From an uncultured Collinsella sp. (GTDB taxonomy: Bacteria > Actinomycetota > Coriobacteriia > Coriobacteriales > Coriobacteriaceae), in contig CAAENO010000050.1 of NCBI GenBank assembly GCA_900757385.1, positions 1-16,752 of the forward strand: a stretch of DNA of 16,752 bases, in the 5' to 3' direction. The notes beneath the pieces were generated by a model. The model did not search any database and was not told the origin of the DNA. It saw nothing but the letters and a program-made list of their open reading frames with translations. Position 1 is the first letter of the stretch, and every line of letters begins with the position of its first letter. The translations under genes were made by a program, and so were the position numbers. This document shows positions 1 through 7,163 of this stretch, piece after piece.

Positions 1-1
1 C

Positions 2-51
2 CGAGCAGTTCGGGTCCGATATCCTGCTCGTTAAACCTAAAACCAAAGGAG
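2..51 (+). promoter_or_regulatory. Candidate preQ1-I-like riboswitch leader
   Basis: A perfect 7-bp stem (CGAGCAG at 2-8 with CTGCTCG at 24-30) closes a 15-nt loop that starts TTC. It is followed by an A-rich tail (31-47) that runs into the Shine-Dalgarno sequence of the downstream gene. The loop GGT (13-15) can pair with ACC (42-44) in the tail, giving the H-type pseudoknot expected of preQ1-I riboswitches, whose P1 is also followed by an A-rich tail. The GTTC at 8-11 resembles the GUUC at the P1/L1 junction of known members. Known preQ1-I elements often control VUT-family transporters, which is exactly the gene that follows. The pseudoknot is only 3 bp and the tail is longer than usual, so this is a candidate only. 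Confidence 0.38.
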
Positions 52-57
52 TACATA

Positions 58-780
58 ATGATCAAGAAGGTCATGGAGGACTACAAGGTCCTGTTGCGGA
101 GCATTCCCGCGGCAACGGTTTCGCTGTTTTTCGTGAGCGTCATCATGATGAACCTGCTGGCCAACAAAGAGCTTATCAGCCTACCGTATCTGGCACTCGA
201 TTGCGGCTTTGTGGTGAGCTGGGTCTCGTTTTTGTGCCAGGACATGATCTGCAAGCGTTTTGGCGCCAAGGCATCCATCAAAATCTCTATCCTCGCGCTG
301 GCGGTCAACCTGGCCGTAAGCCTGTGCTTTTGGCTGTGCTCGCTCACGCCCGGCATGTGGGGCGCCTACTATGACACGGGCATGATCGAGGTCAACACCG
401 CCCTTAACGCCACCATCGGCGGCACCTGGTACGTGGTGTTTGGATCTTCGCTCGCCATGCTCGTCTCTGCCGTCGTTAACTCCACGCTCAACCAGTCGCT
501 CGGCCGTATGCTCAAAAAGAATAACTTTGCGAGCTTTGCCTTCCGTTCCTATGTGTCCACGGGTGTTGGCCAGTTTATCGACAACCTGGTCTTTGCCATT
601 GTGGTGAGCCACACGTTCTTTGGCTGGACCTGGGTGCAGGTTCTTATGTGCTCGCTGACCGGCGCTGTTGCCGAGCTGCTGTGTGAGGTCTTCCTGAGCC
701 CCGTGGGCTACAAGGTCGTGCGTGGCTGGGAGCGCGAGAATGTGGGCGCCGAGTACCTCGAGCGTCACGCAACCGCCTAA
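58..780 (+). CDS. Queuosine precursor transporter (VUT/YhhQ family)
   Basis: A 240-residue polytopic inner-membrane protein with about six hydrophobic segments. It shows the family pattern: a 'NLLANKE' stretch after the first helix, a conserved aspartate near residue 48 (LALDCGF), and a 'STGVGQFIDNLVF' segment near residues 168-180, typical of the VUT_1 family (COG1738). Members import preQ0/preQ1 or queuine, the precursors of the queuosine modification at tRNA position 34. Which precursor this one uses cannot be read from sequence. The start is fixed by AAAGGAG at 46-51. The next gene begins 9 bases after the stop, so the two are probably co-transcribed. A possible preQ1-type leader lies directly upstream. 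Confidence 0.85.
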   Translation: MIKKVMEDYKVLLRSIPAATVSLFFVSVIMMNLLANKELISLPYLALDCGFVVSWVSFLCQDMICKRFGAKASIKISILALAVNLAVSLCFWLCSLTPGMWGAYYDTGMIEVNTALNATIGGTWYVVFGSSLAMLVSAVVNSTLNQSLGRMLKKNNFASFAFRSYVSTGVGQFIDNLVFAIVVSHTFFGWTWVQVLMCSLTGAVAELLCEVFLSPVGYKVVRGWERENVGAEYLERHATA

Positions 781-789
781 GGAGCAAGT

Positions 790-1470
790 ATGCGGGTTTT
801 GATCACGGGTGCCTCGGGCGGTATCGGAGCCGCGTGCGTGCAGCGTTTTTTGGACGAGGGCCACGAGGTCGTGGGCTTTGATTTGCTGCCGGCGGCAGTC
901 GAGCACGAGCACTATCGCCATCTGATCGTCGATGTCCGCGAGCCGGACTCGTTTCCGGACGAGCTTGAACCCCAGGTGATCGTGAACGTTGCCGGCACGC
1001 AGGATTCGGCCGACGATATTGCCGCCAACCTGTGCAGCACCATCAACGTGACCGAGCGCTATGCCTTTGTGGGGGAGGGGCTTGCCGCCAAGCCGGCGCC
1101 GGCCATTACATCCGTGGTCAATGTGGGGTCGGCGAGCGGGCATACGGGATCGGAGTTTCCCGCCTATGCCGCCAGCAAGGGCGGCGTTATCGCCTACACC
1201 AAGAACCTTGCAAACCGCTTGGCGCCGCAGGCCATCGCCAACAGTGTGGACCCGGGCGGCGTCATCACGCCGCTCAACCGTTGCGTGATGGAAGACGAAC
1301 ACCTGTGGAACCAGATTATGGAGCTCACGCCGCTTAAGCGCTGGGCCACCGCCCAAGAGATCGCCGAGTGGATCTACTTTGTGGGCGTGACCAACCGGTT
1401 TATGACCGGGCAGAGCCTGCTGATCGATGGCGGAGAGGCCGGCCGCACCCAATTTATTTGGCCCGAATAG
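790..1470 (+). CDS. SDR family NAD(P)-dependent oxidoreductase
   Basis: A 226-residue classical short-chain dehydrogenase/reductase with a Rossmann fold. Visible motifs are the dinucleotide-binding TGASGGIG (residues 6-13), NVAG (66-69), the catalytic serine in VGSASG (112-117) and YxxxK (Y126, K130) in YAASKGG, then the C-terminal 'SLLIDGGE' typical of the family. A DPGG segment (near 151) follows the active site where PG is normally conserved. The substrate cannot be assigned. The Shine-Dalgarno AAGGAG overlaps the stop codon of the transporter gene, so expression is likely coupled to it. A strong terminator follows at once, making this a two-gene unit. Nothing in the protein itself points to queuosine metabolism. 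Confidence 0.85.
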   Translation: MRVLITGASGGIGAACVQRFLDEGHEVVGFDLLPAAVEHEHYRHLIVDVREPDSFPDELEPQVIVNVAGTQDSADDIAANLCSTINVTERYAFVGEGLAAKPAPAITSVVNVGSASGHTGSEFPAYAASKGGVIAYTKNLANRLAPQAIANSVDPGGVITPLNRCVMEDEHLWNQIMELTPLKRWATAQEIAEWIYFVGVTNRFMTGQSLLIDGGEAGRTQFIWPE

Positions 1471-1473
1471 GAA

Positions 1474-1507
1474 ACGCGCCCGATGGAAAGCCGTCGGGCG
1501 CGTTTTT
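1474..1507 (+). terminator. Rho-independent terminator of the transporter-SDR unit
   Basis: A 13-bp stem (1474-1486 with 1491-1503, one G-U pair), loop AAAG, then a run of five T at 1503-1507. It begins three bases after the SDR stop. The convergent ung gene ends at 1521, so on the minus strand the same hairpin lies just past the ung stop, though with a poor T-run. Confidence 0.9.
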
Positions 1508-1520
1508 GATGTATCGATTT

Positions 1521-2246
1521 TTAGCCGAGGCAAGTCCAGTTGACGGGGGTCGAGCCGTGCTGTTCGAGTAGCCGATTGGCTGCCGAGAAGGGGCGCGACC
1601 CCATAAAAGCGGGGAGTTCTGCCGTGGCACGGTTGGCCGAAAGTGGCGAGGGGTGCGTGGAGGCCAGACAGAACTTGCCGCTTGCCTTGCCCGCGCCGGT
1701 CGCGGCGAGCTTGCCCTCAACCATCTGCTGGGCAAAGCGGCCCCATGCCAAAAAGACTACCGGCTGGGGCAGCTGACAGCAGCGTTCGATAACGTAGTCG
1801 GTGAGCGCGCTCCAGCCCAGCTTGGCGTGCGAGTTCGCGGCATGCTCGCGCACGGTGAGCGTAGTGTTGAGGAGCAATACGCCCTGCTGTGCCCATGGCG
1901 TTAGATCTCCCGTGGCGGGAACGGGGCAGCCCAGGTCGGCATTGAGCTCCTTATAGATGTTGCGCAGGCTCGGCGGCAGCTTGGTTTGCGTCGCGGGGAC
2001 CGAGAACGAAAGCCCCATGGCCTGGTTGGGTCCGTGATAGGGGTCTTGACCCAAGATGACAACTTTGGCTTGGTCTGCCGGCGTGTAGACGAGGGCATTG
2101 AGGATGTCGTCTTGTGCCGGGTAGATGGTTTGCTCGGCACGCAAAAGGGCGATGCGCTCGAGCAGCTGGTTCGTAGTGTCACGTACCGGCTGCGGCGCAT
2201 CGCCCAACCAAGTTGCTATGTTGCGGTTGCGGGTCGCGGTGTCCAT
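1521..2246 (-). CDS. ung: Uracil-DNA glycosylase, family 1
   Basis: A 241-residue enzyme that removes uracil from DNA, arising from cytosine deamination or dUTP misincorporation, as the first step of base excision repair. Motif A is the water-activating GQDPYHG (residues 66-72, catalytic D68). The uracil-recognition segment LLNTTLTV is near 124-131. The DNA-intercalation loop HPSPLSA starts at H198. Length and order match Ung (about 220-230 residues). The start is supported by AAAGGAG seven bases upstream. The N-terminus is a little divergent from well-known Ung proteins, but all catalytic residues are present. It is monocistronic or loosely linked to the upstream DMT gene, 88 bases away on the same strand. 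Confidence 0.97.
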   Translation of the reverse strand: MDTATRNRNIATWLGDAPQPVRDTTNQLLERIALLRAEQTIYPAQDDILNALVYTPADQAKVVILGQDPYHGPNQAMGLSFSVPATQTKLPPSLRNIYKELNADLGCPVPATGDLTPWAQQGVLLLNTTLTVREHAANSHAKLGWSALTDYVIERCCQLPQPVVFLAWGRFAQQMVEGKLAATGAGKASGKFCLASTHPSPLSANRATAELPAFMGSRPFSAANRLLEQHGSTPVNWTCLG

Positions 2247-2281
2247 GGGGCTCCTTTATGGCAGATGCTCTGTTGGCATCT

Positions 2282-2287
2282 ATTGTA
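2282..2287 (-). promoter_or_regulatory. Candidate -10 element for ung
   Basis: On the minus strand TACAAT matches the TATAAT consensus at five of six bases and lies about 35 bases before the ung start. No good -35 hexamer is seen at 16-18 bp, so the call is weak. Confidence 0.28.
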
Positions 2288-2303
2288 AAGGCACACCGGA
2301 AAC

Positions 2304-2326
2304 CTTTATGCCGCGGCTGCATAAGG
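2304..2326 (-). terminator. Hairpin after the DMT transporter gene, possible weak terminator
   Basis: TTATGC (2306-2311) and GCATAA (2319-2324) form a perfect 6-bp stem around a 7-nt loop. It extends outward by CC/GG with one bulged base. On the minus strand it lies 9-31 bases past the DMT stop and is followed by only three T, so termination would be weak. Confidence 0.35.
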
Positions 2327-2334
2327 AGTGGGGA

Positions 2335-3237
2335 CTACGAGACGCGCTCGGGCGCTCCTGCCATACGGGCCTGTCCATGTTCACGGAGGCGCGGAAGCTC
2401 GACGGTTGCCACCATGACGCCGGTGAGGATGAGGGCGGCGCCAAAGAAGGCGATGGGGCTCAGGACCTCGCCGACCAGGAAGAACGAGAAGACGGCAGAG
2501 CAGACCGGTTCGAGTGAGAAAGCGAAGCCGGTGGTCTCGGCGGGCACGTGGGGCTGCACGAGCGTCTGGGTGATAAAGCCATAGGCAGAGCAGATGAGTG
2601 CGAGGGCAACGACGACTACGACCTCGCCCGGCGTGCCGGGAAGCGTGAAACCGCCAAAGACGAATGCGGCGATGCCCGAGAACAGGCCGCCAAAGCCCAG
2701 CTGCCAAACGCCCAGAGCCAGCGGGTCGACATCTTCGACAAAGCGCTTCGCCACAATGATGTGGCCGGCATAGACAAAGGCCGAGAGCAACATGATGAGC
2801 GCGCCCGGGTTCAGGCTGGTGAAGTCGGCGCCCGAGAGCAGCAGCATGCCACAGGTGACGATGGCGGTGCCGACGAGAACTTTGCGCTCGGGGGCGCGGC
2901 GCAGCAGGGCGGCGTTGGCAAACGGCACGATTACGACCGTCAGGCTCTGCAAAAAGCCGGCGGTTGAGGCGGAGGTGAGGCTGGAACCCAGGCACATACA
3001 GGTGAGCTCGGTTGCCATGATGGCGCCGATGATGGCGGAGCGAACCATCACGTCACGGTTGATACGCAGCGCGTGCTTGTGGAAGAGCAGCAGACAGGCC
3101 ACAAAGGCGATGATGCAGCGCAGCGCAACGATGCTCGTGGCGTTCATGCTATCCATGCCGATCTTCATGAGGGGGTACGAAAAGCCCCATGCGACGGGAA
3201 CGGAAAATGAGAGCGCGATTGCTTTTTTGCGATCCAT
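2335..3237 (-). CDS. DMT superfamily transporter (EamA domains)
   Basis: A 300-residue membrane protein with about ten predicted helices arranged as two EamA repeats, roughly residues 7-135 and 145-285. Family-typical stretches are 'VAWGFSYPLMKIGMD' near the start of the first repeat and 'EPVCSAVFSFFLVGEVLSP' in the second, where EPV and the GE before the last helix are hallmarks of the drug/metabolite transporter family. Substrate is unknown; relatives export amino acids, metabolites or drugs. The start is supported by AAAGGAG six bases upstream. It is divergent from a LysR-type regulator across a 158-bp spacer, the usual arrangement for a regulator and its target exporter; that link is inference. 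Confidence 0.88.
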   Translation of the reverse strand: MDRKKAIALSFSVPVAWGFSYPLMKIGMDSMNATSIVALRCIIAFVACLLLFHKHALRINRDVMVRSAIIGAIMATELTCMCLGSSLTSASTAGFLQSLTVVIVPFANAALLRRAPERKVLVGTAIVTCGMLLLSGADFTSLNPGALIMLLSAFVYAGHIIVAKRFVEDVDPLALGVWQLGFGGLFSGIAAFVFGGFTLPGTPGEVVVVVALALICSAYGFITQTLVQPHVPAETTGFAFSLEPVCSAVFSFFLVGEVLSPIAFFGAALILTGVMVATVELPRLREHGQARMAGAPERVS

Positions 3238-3395
3238 GGGACTCCTTTTGTTACAGAACGGTTTCGCAAAAAGGATTCTGCTCCCAGATGTGGATGTAGT
3301 AAAGCGAATGTATCTTCAGTATGATTAAGAAATACTAATGTTGCTAGAAAAAGCGCTGGCAAAACGTTTTACGGCTGCATTGATGTGGAGGCACG
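3238..3395. promoter_or_regulatory. Divergent promoter region between DMT transporter and LysR gene
   Basis: The 158-bp spacer is AT-rich compared with its surroundings. It holds a 5-bp dyad AGTAT-N9-ATACT (3318-3336), a possible LysR-type site, although its spacing does not give the textbook T-N11-A. It also holds a perfect 10-bp palindrome AAAACGTTTT (3361-3370), 26 bases before the LysR start. No convincing -35/-10 pair could be chosen on either strand. Confidence 0.4.
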
Positions 3396-4262
3396 ATGGC
3401 ATCGCGGTATCAGATTGTTTGTATGGTGGTCGATCGCGGCAGTCTTAAGGGTGCAGCCGATGAGCTGGGCTATACACAAAGCGCGGTGAGCCAGGCCGTC
3501 AAGGCGCTCGAGCGCGAGCTGGGCACCACGATTATCGAGCGCGGTAAGCAGGGCGTATCGCTTACGCGCGACGGCAAACAGTATCTGCCGTATCTGCGCC
3601 AGATTGTAACTGCCGAGGCCGAGCTTGAGGGCAAGCGTCAGGAGTTGCTGGGGCTTTCGTCGACTGACATTCGCATTGCGACGTTTACCAACGTGAGTCG
3701 TACCGTGCTGCCGCGCGTGATCCGCGACTTTGGGGCCCTGCACCCGGGCGTTCACTTTACGCTCAAGCAGGGCGATTACACGCGCAACGCCCAGTGGGTG
3801 CACGATGGCGTGGTTGACTTTTGCTTTACGGCACGCGGATTTACCGCGGGGCTCGAGAAGCGCGTGGTCTATCATGACGAGTTGGTAGCATTGTTGCCGG
3901 CCGCGCATCCGCTGGCGGCAAAGGAAAAGGTGACACTCGCCGACCTAGCGTCCGAGCCGTTTGTGCTGCTGGATGAGGGCGAACAGAGCCTGGTGCTCGA
4001 TGCATTTGCGGCGCATGGGCTGTCACCGCACGTGACGAGCGAGGTGACCGACGACTACACCATCATGGCGATGGTGGAGGAGGGCCTAGGCGTGAGTATG
4101 CTGTATCGCCGTACCGTCGAGGGCATGCGGGCCGATATTCGCGTACGACCCATCGTGCATGCTCCTTCGCGTGACGTGGTTGCAGCCTGGCGCAGCTGGG
4201 ACACCATGCCTGTCGCCACGAGGCACTTTATCGACTATATGAGCTCGCATATTGTCAATTAA
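3396..4262 (+). CDS. LysR family transcriptional regulator
   Basis: A 288-residue regulator. The N-terminal winged helix-turn-helix spans about residues 3-60 and shows the family pattern: GSLKGAADELGYTQSAVSQ as helix-turn-helix, then KALERELGTTIIERGKQGVSLTRDG. A linker helix (near 60-85) and a LysR-substrate effector-binding domain (about 88-285) follow. Ligand is unknown. The start is supported by GGAGG five bases upstream. It is transcribed away from the DMT transporter gene and is its likely regulator by arrangement. It converges on the MATE gene with only 27 bases between the stops and no clear terminator there. Confidence 0.93.
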   Translation: MASRYQIVCMVVDRGSLKGAADELGYTQSAVSQAVKALERELGTTIIERGKQGVSLTRDGKQYLPYLRQIVTAEAELEGKRQELLGLSSTDIRIATFTNVSRTVLPRVIRDFGALHPGVHFTLKQGDYTRNAQWVHDGVVDFCFTARGFTAGLEKRVVYHDELVALLPAAHPLAAKEKVTLADLASEPFVLLDEGEQSLVLDAFAAHGLSPHVTSEVTDDYTIMAMVEEGLGVSMLYRRTVEGMRADIRVRPIVHAPSRDVVAAWRSWDTMPVATRHFIDYMSSHIVN

Positions 4263-4289
4263 TGACTGGCGTGGCGTTGAGTGTGGTGA

Positions 4290-5672
4290 TTAGCGGGCTG
4301 TCGCTTTGGCTTGCGTCAGACGGTAGGTGTGTGCCGGATGGCAGAGCAATACCGCCACGACCATAAAGAACGCCGTGGTGCCCAGGCTGATGGGGTAGAC
4401 CATCATGATGTTCGCAAAGGTGCGGAAGTGCGGGAACACGCAGAATACCCAGTAGAAGCGGATGCCGCAGACACAGATCATGGTGATGAGGGCGGGCATG
4501 AGCGAGATGCCAAAGCCGCGCAGGTAGCCGGACATATTCTCGTAGAACATGCTAAAGGCGTATGCCGGGAAGATCGAGCACACACGGATATAGCCGATCG
4601 AGACGATATTGGGGTCGCTGTTGAACAGCGCCAGGATCTCGCGCCCCAGACCGACGATGATGACGATGGTGGTGAGTGCGACGATACCGCCTTCGACCAG
4701 GCAGACCTTGAGCGTCTTGGTGCAGCGGTCGATCTGGCGAGCGCCGTGGTTTTGCCCCACAAAGGTGGTGCAGGCCTGGCTAAAGCTGTTGAGCAGGTTG
4801 TAGCACACGTACTCCAGGCTCATGGCAGCGCTGGATGCCGCCATGACCTCGGTGCCCAGGCTGTTGATGGCGGACTGGATGATGATGTTGGCGACGGCAA
4901 AGACGGCGCTTTGGATGCCGGCGGGCAGGCCGATCTTGACGATGCGCTTGAGGGCGACGGGGTCGATAGCCAGATCGCGCAGGGTGACGCGGACGACGGA
5001 ATCGGTCTTGAGCAGACGGACAAAGAGCGTCCCGGCACTGACGGTGTAAGCGATGGCGGTGGCGATGGCGACACCCGCGACGCCCCAGTGGAGCACGGGG
5101 ACAAAGATGAGGTCCAGGCCAATGTTGAGGACGGTGGACACGGCAAGCGCCTGAAGCGGCATGCGGGTGATGCCGACGGAGCGGAAGATTGCGGCCTCAA
5201 AGTTGTAGAGCAAGATCGAGGGCATGCTGAGCAAAAAGACGCGCAGGTAGAGCGATGCGAGCGGCATGGTTTCGGCAGGGACATTGAGCGCGGCGAGCAT
5301 GGGCTCGGCAAAGATCTCGCCCAGCGCGATGACGACAAAGCCCACGAGTGCCATGAGAATCGAGGTATGGACGGCGCGCTTGACCATGTTCTGGTCGTTG
5401 CGGCCGATGGCGTTGGCGATGACCACGTTGGATCCGAGCGACATGCCGATAAACAGGTTGAGCATAAGACTGGTAAGCGGAACGTTGGAGCCGACCGCTG
5501 CCATGGCGAGGGTTCCCTGGTCGCCCGAGAAGTTACCGATGATGACGGTGGCGATGAGGTTCGATAGCTGCTCCAAGATGCTCGTGGCGGCTACGGGGAA
5601 GGCGAACAGGGGAATATTGCGCCACAGCGAGCCGGTAGTCATGTCAATGTGCTTAGATGCGGTATCAGCCAT
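4290..5672 (-). CDS. MATE family efflux transporter
   Basis: A 460-residue inner-membrane protein with twelve likely helices in two MatE repeats, about residues 15-180 and 240-400. Family-typical pieces are 'FAFPVAATSILEQLSNLIATVIIGNF' at the first helix and 'KIGLPAGIQSAVFAVANIIIQSAINSLG' at the start of the second repeat. Relatives export cationic drugs or metabolites driven by Na+ or H+; the substrate is not predictable here. The start is the first in-frame ATG. Its ribosome binding site is weak (GATTGAGAG), unlike the strong AAGGAG of most neighbours, which may keep translation low. It is divergent from the rlmA-like gene across 151 bp holding two inverted repeats. Confidence 0.92.
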   Translation of the reverse strand: MADTASKHIDMTTGSLWRNIPLFAFPVAATSILEQLSNLIATVIIGNFSGDQGTLAMAAVGSNVPLTSLMLNLFIGMSLGSNVVIANAIGRNDQNMVKRAVHTSILMALVGFVVIALGEIFAEPMLAALNVPAETMPLASLYLRVFLLSMPSILLYNFEAAIFRSVGITRMPLQALAVSTVLNIGLDLIFVPVLHWGVAGVAIATAIAYTVSAGTLFVRLLKTDSVVRVTLRDLAIDPVALKRIVKIGLPAGIQSAVFAVANIIIQSAINSLGTEVMAASSAAMSLEYVCYNLLNSFSQACTTFVGQNHGARQIDRCTKTLKVCLVEGGIVALTTIVIIVGLGREILALFNSDPNIVSIGYIRVCSIFPAYAFSMFYENMSGYLRGFGISLMPALITMICVCGIRFYWVFCVFPHFRTFANIMMVYPISLGTTAFFMVVAVLLCHPAHTYRLTQAKATAR

Positions 5673-5730
5673 ACGCTCTCAATCTCTAATATGCTATTTC
5701 GTGCTTATTTGCGCAGACGATGATACTCCT

Positions 5731-5774
5731 AATCGACTAGTCGTTTAAGAACGTCCCCAATGACTAGGTGGGGA
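5731..5774. promoter_or_regulatory. Two inverted repeats in the MATE-rlmA divergent spacer
   Basis: CGACTAGTCG (5734-5743) is a perfect 10-bp palindrome, reaching 16 bp with one mismatch at 5733/5744. Eleven bases later TCCCCA (5754-5759) and TGGGGA (5769-5774) form a perfect 6-bp stem with a 9-nt loop. GACTAG occurs both in the palindrome and in that loop. The first looks like an operator; no bound regulator can be named. Confidence 0.4.
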
Positions 5775-5823
5775 AGGCGTGCGACAATGGTGGGCGTTGT
5801 GTTGTTCGCGCTAAGGAGTTGCC

Positions 5824-6636
5824 ATGTTGTTGTGTCCCGTTTGCCATGAGCCGTTGGTGGACGATGAGCGCGGTGCTGTGTGCGCGGGCGGACACTGGTT
5901 TGATCGTGCGCGCGAGGGCTATCTGTATCTACTGCGCTCGTCCAAGAGCGGCGACTCCATGGGCGATCCCAAGTCGCAGGCGCGTAGTCGTCGCGACTTT
6001 CTGAACCGCGGTTACTATGCGCCGTTGCGCGATGCGATGGTCGAGCTGGTGCGCAAGCAGGTGTCTGGGCGCGCGGCGTCTGCAGGCGTCCCCATGACCT
6101 TGCTCGATATTTGCTGCGGCGAGGGCTACTACACTAGCGCCATGGGTGCGGTGCCGGACGTGGATGTTTACGGTTTCGACCTGGGCAAAGAGATGGTGCG
6201 CCTGGCCGCCAAGCGCGGCGATGCGACCTACTTCGTGGCCAACATGAAGGACATCCCCGTGGCTGATGGCGCCTTTGATATGGTGACCGAACTCTTTGCT
6301 CCCTTTAACGAGCGTGAGTTTTCTCGCGTGCTGGCGCCCGAGGGCTCGCTCTACACCGTGGTGCCGGGTGCCCGTCATCTGTTTGGGCTCAAGGAGGTGC
6401 TCTACGACACGCCATATCTCAATGACGAGAAGCTGCCGAAGACTACCGAGCTCGAGTTGGTCGGAACGCAGCGGATATCTGCGAATATTACGCTCCAGAC
6501 CCAGGCCGACATCGAGGCGGTGTTCCAGATGACACCGTACTACTACCGCACGCGCCCCGTCGACAAAGAGCGCCTGGCAAACTTGGACACTCTTCAGACC
6601 GACATCGACTTCATCATCGCCGAGTACCGCCACTAA
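5824..6636 (+). CDS. rlmA: 23S rRNA (guanine-N1)-methyltransferase, RlmA family
   Basis: A 270-residue SAM-dependent enzyme. It opens with a zinc-binding module (C4, C7, C20, H24) and the RlmA signature 'HWFDRAREGYLYLL' (24-37). A 'GDPKSQARSRRDFL' segment (47-60), matching the family's 'GD...AR..FL', follows. The SAM-binding motif is LLDICCGEG (93-101), with an acidic partner in YGFDLGKEM. RlmA enzymes methylate N1 of G745 (type I) or G748 (type II) in helix 35 of 23S rRNA. Type II is the usual Gram-positive form and is linked to tylosin-type macrolide resistance; the exact base cannot be told from sequence. AAGGAG five bases upstream supports the start. An inverted repeat begins on the base after the stop and a terminator follows. 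Confidence 0.88.
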   Translation: MLLCPVCHEPLVDDERGAVCAGGHWFDRAREGYLYLLRSSKSGDSMGDPKSQARSRRDFLNRGYYAPLRDAMVELVRKQVSGRAASAGVPMTLLDICCGEGYYTSAMGAVPDVDVYGFDLGKEMVRLAAKRGDATYFVANMKDIPVADGAFDMVTELFAPFNEREFSRVLAPEGSLYTVVPGARHLFGLKEVLYDTPYLNDEKLPKTTELELVGTQRISANITLQTQADIEAVFQMTPYYYRTRPVDKERLANLDTLQTDIDFIIAEYRH

Positions 6637-6679
6637 CCTACCAAAAAGGGACAGGTTTATTTTGGCAGGTTTTATCTGG
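6637..6679. repeat. Inverted/tandem repeat element directly after the rlmA stop
   Basis: CCTACCAAAA (6637-6646) and TTTTGGCAGG (6660-6669) form a 10-bp inverted repeat with a single mismatch and a 13-nt spacer. The first base follows the TAA stop. Overlapping it is a 14-nt tandem imperfect repeat: 6652-6665 and 6666-6679 agree at 11 of 14 positions and both begin CAGGTTT. The AAAGGGACAG in the spacer resembles the AAAGGGGCAG core of the palindrome at 11517-11549. It is not a terminator: the true terminator lies 12 bases further on. I take it as a dispersed intergenic repeat. Confidence 0.55.
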
Positions 6680-6690
6680 GCAAACGTAAA

Positions 6691-6725
6691 GGGCTGACCG
6701 CGGAGATGCGCGATCGGCCCTTTTT
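6691..6725 (+). terminator. Rho-independent terminator of rlmA
   Basis: A 12-position stem (6691-6702 with 6709-6720, one A/C mismatch and one G-U pair) is followed by five T at 6721-6725. On the minus strand the hairpin is followed by TTTACG, so it may also serve the convergent membrane-protein gene. Confidence 0.85.
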
Positions 6726-6761
6726 AGTTGCTTGGCTGCAGAGGCTATGAGAAGCGAGCGC

Positions 6762-7163
6762 TTACAGGCGGTCCTTGTTCTCGGCCTTGATGGCGTGCGC
6801 CTGCTGAACAAAGAACAGGTCGTACACCACGATGACAAAGGCGCCAAAGTTGATGGCGTCGCCGCCAAACGCGGGAAGCGTGAGCACCGCCTGGGCAAGC
6901 GTGGCGACTGCAGCAACGATACCGAGCTTAAACGCGCCGTCAACCTGCGAAGGCTTGTTGGCACCCTTGATGCCCGCAACGCCCGCGGCAAGATCGATGA
7001 GGCCCTTGGCGATAATCACGGCCGCGGCGAGCATGGCGTTCGATCCGTAGGTGGACTCGAACTTGCCGGTCGCGATGCCGGCGATTCCAATGACGAGACT
7101 GGCGATGCCCAGAACAAAATAAATCAGGGCAAGGATTTTGAGAGTCTTGCGAGTGAAGCTCAT
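6762..7163 (-). CDS. Small four-helix membrane protein of unknown function
   Basis: A 133-residue protein, not assigned to a named family. It has four hydrophobic segments, about residues 8-32, 44-68, 78-101 and 105-126, separated by short basic or polar loops. The N-terminus MSFTRKTLK is positive, suggesting an inside orientation. I chose the ATG at 7161-7163, after GAAAGGA. An in-frame start upstream at 7232 lacks a binding site and would add 23 residues of non-membrane character. It is convergent with rlmA. A 15-bp dyad lies about 42 bases upstream. It may be a structural or stress-related membrane protein, but no function can be supported. Confidence 0.75.
   Translation of the reverse strand: MSFTRKTLKILALIYFVLGIASLVIGIAGIATGKFESTYGSNAMLAAAVIIAKGLIDLAAGVAGIKGANKPSQVDGAFKLGIVAAVATLAQAVLTLPAFGGDAINFGAFVIVVYDLFFVQQAHAIKAENKDRL

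Noticed and set aside
181..1533. Long minus-strand open frame (450 codons)
   Set aside because: It lies opposite the transporter and SDR genes, both of which have clear family motifs and binding sites. Its product is rich in H, R, G and D, as expected of an antisense shadow in GC-rich DNA, and has no recognisable domain.
4311..5567. Long plus-strand open frame (418 codons)
   Set aside because: It is antisense to the MATE gene. The product is a low-complexity D/G/H/E-rich string without a hydrophobic core, and no binding site precedes it.
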